A stretch of 6,429 nucleotides of DNA. Origin: Candidatus Cloacimonadota bacterium. GTDB lineage: Bacteria > Cloacimonadota > Cloacimonadia > Cloacimonadales > Cloacimonadaceae. Where the stretch lies: NCBI GenBank assembly GCA_023228285.1, contig JALOBM010000101.1:1-6429 (forward strand). The letters run 5' to 3'. Below are positions 6,325-6,429 of the stretch, piece by piece (within the stretch, counting starts at the first letter, position 1; each line of letters opens with the position of its first letter). The translations under genes and the position numbers were made by a program. The notes under the pieces are model-generated. The model saw nothing but the letters and a program-made list of their open reading frames with translations, searched no databases and had not been told where the DNA came from.

Positions 6325-6354
6325 ACAGGCCCCCGAGTAATCTCGGGGGCCTGT
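6325..6354 (-). terminator. Terminator-like hairpin after tRNA-Arg
   Basis: A perfect 13-bp, very GC-rich stem (6325-6337 with 6342-6354) with a 4-nt loop lies 23 nt after the tRNA CCA end. The minus-strand tail CTCGTTATTTGCC has only a poor U-tract, so termination may be partial or the hairpin may act in 3' end processing. It probably insulates fprA from tRNA transcription. Confidence 0.65.
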
Positions 6355-6377
6355 AAACCGTGGTATCACCAATTTTA

Positions 6378-6429
6378 TGGCGGGCTCGGCCGGAGTCGAA
6401 CCGGCGACCTACGGCTTAGGAGGCCGTCG
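6378..6429 (-). tRNA. tRNA-Arg (anticodon CCU), 3' part; 5' end beyond the window
   Basis: Read on the minus strand, the 52 nt hold the anticodon arm (ACGGC stem, loop CTCCTAA with anticodon CCT, GCCGT stem), a variable loop, the T arm (GCCGG, TTCGACT, CCGGC), the 3' acceptor strand CGAGCCC, discriminator G and an encoded CCA. The D arm and 5' acceptor strand lie outside the window. The tRNA decodes AGG (Arg). I looked for a second copy of its 3' end in the window as a sign of an integrated element and found none. Confidence 0.95.

Noticed and set aside
6325..6429. tRNA-Arg as an integration site for a mobile element
   Set aside because: No integrase, no second copy of the tRNA 3' end and no shift in gene character next to it; the neighbours look like ordinary chromosomal genes.

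Overview
The window is a stretch of bacterial chromosome on which every gene I can support is read from the minus strand (right to left). From right to left it holds: the 3' half of a tRNA-Arg(CCU), cut by the window edge; about 530 bp of AT-rich spacer; an fprA-type flavodiiron protein gene; hcp (hybrid-cluster protein); a terminator; a phosphate butyryl/acetyltransferase gene (ptb family); a second terminator; an alpha/beta-hydrolase gene; a membrane-anchored M23 metallopeptidase gene; and, at the left edge, a Shine-Dalgarno site with the start codon of a further gene that continues outside.

The gene content points to a strictly anaerobic fermenter. Class I Hcp (N-terminal C-x2-C-x8-C-x5-C cluster motif) and a stand-alone flavodiiron protein are typical of obligate anaerobes that must remove O2 and NO. 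A Ptb-family acyltransferase fits acyl-CoA/acyl-phosphate energy metabolism from sugars or amino acids. Clostridia-like Firmicutes or Synergistota would fit, but I cannot decide between them from sequence alone; this is inference.

The clearest functional unit is fprA-hcp. The genes lie 41 nt apart with no terminator between them, and a strong terminator follows hcp. FprA would reduce O2 to water and/or NO to N2O. Hcp would reduce NO and/or hydroxylamine. No rubredoxin, hcr reductase or regulator gene is visible. The leader before fprA holds promoter-like and operator-like sequences, described below with low confidence.

The ptb gene has its own recognisable promoter and terminator and no butyrate/acetate kinase next to it in the window. 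The hydrolase begins only 25 bp after the ptb terminator and is followed 50 nt later by the M23 gene. These two may form a small unit fed by read-through or by a weak promoter I cannot identify.

Several start codons needed correction by ribosome-binding sites or family alignment: M23 starts at 830 rather than 848, ptb starts at the ATG at 2694 rather than the upstream GTG, and fprA starts with TTG at 5794. I found no mobile element, CRISPR array or defence system. Nothing in the window convinces me of a new system; the regulatory spacer upstream of fprA deserves most attention.
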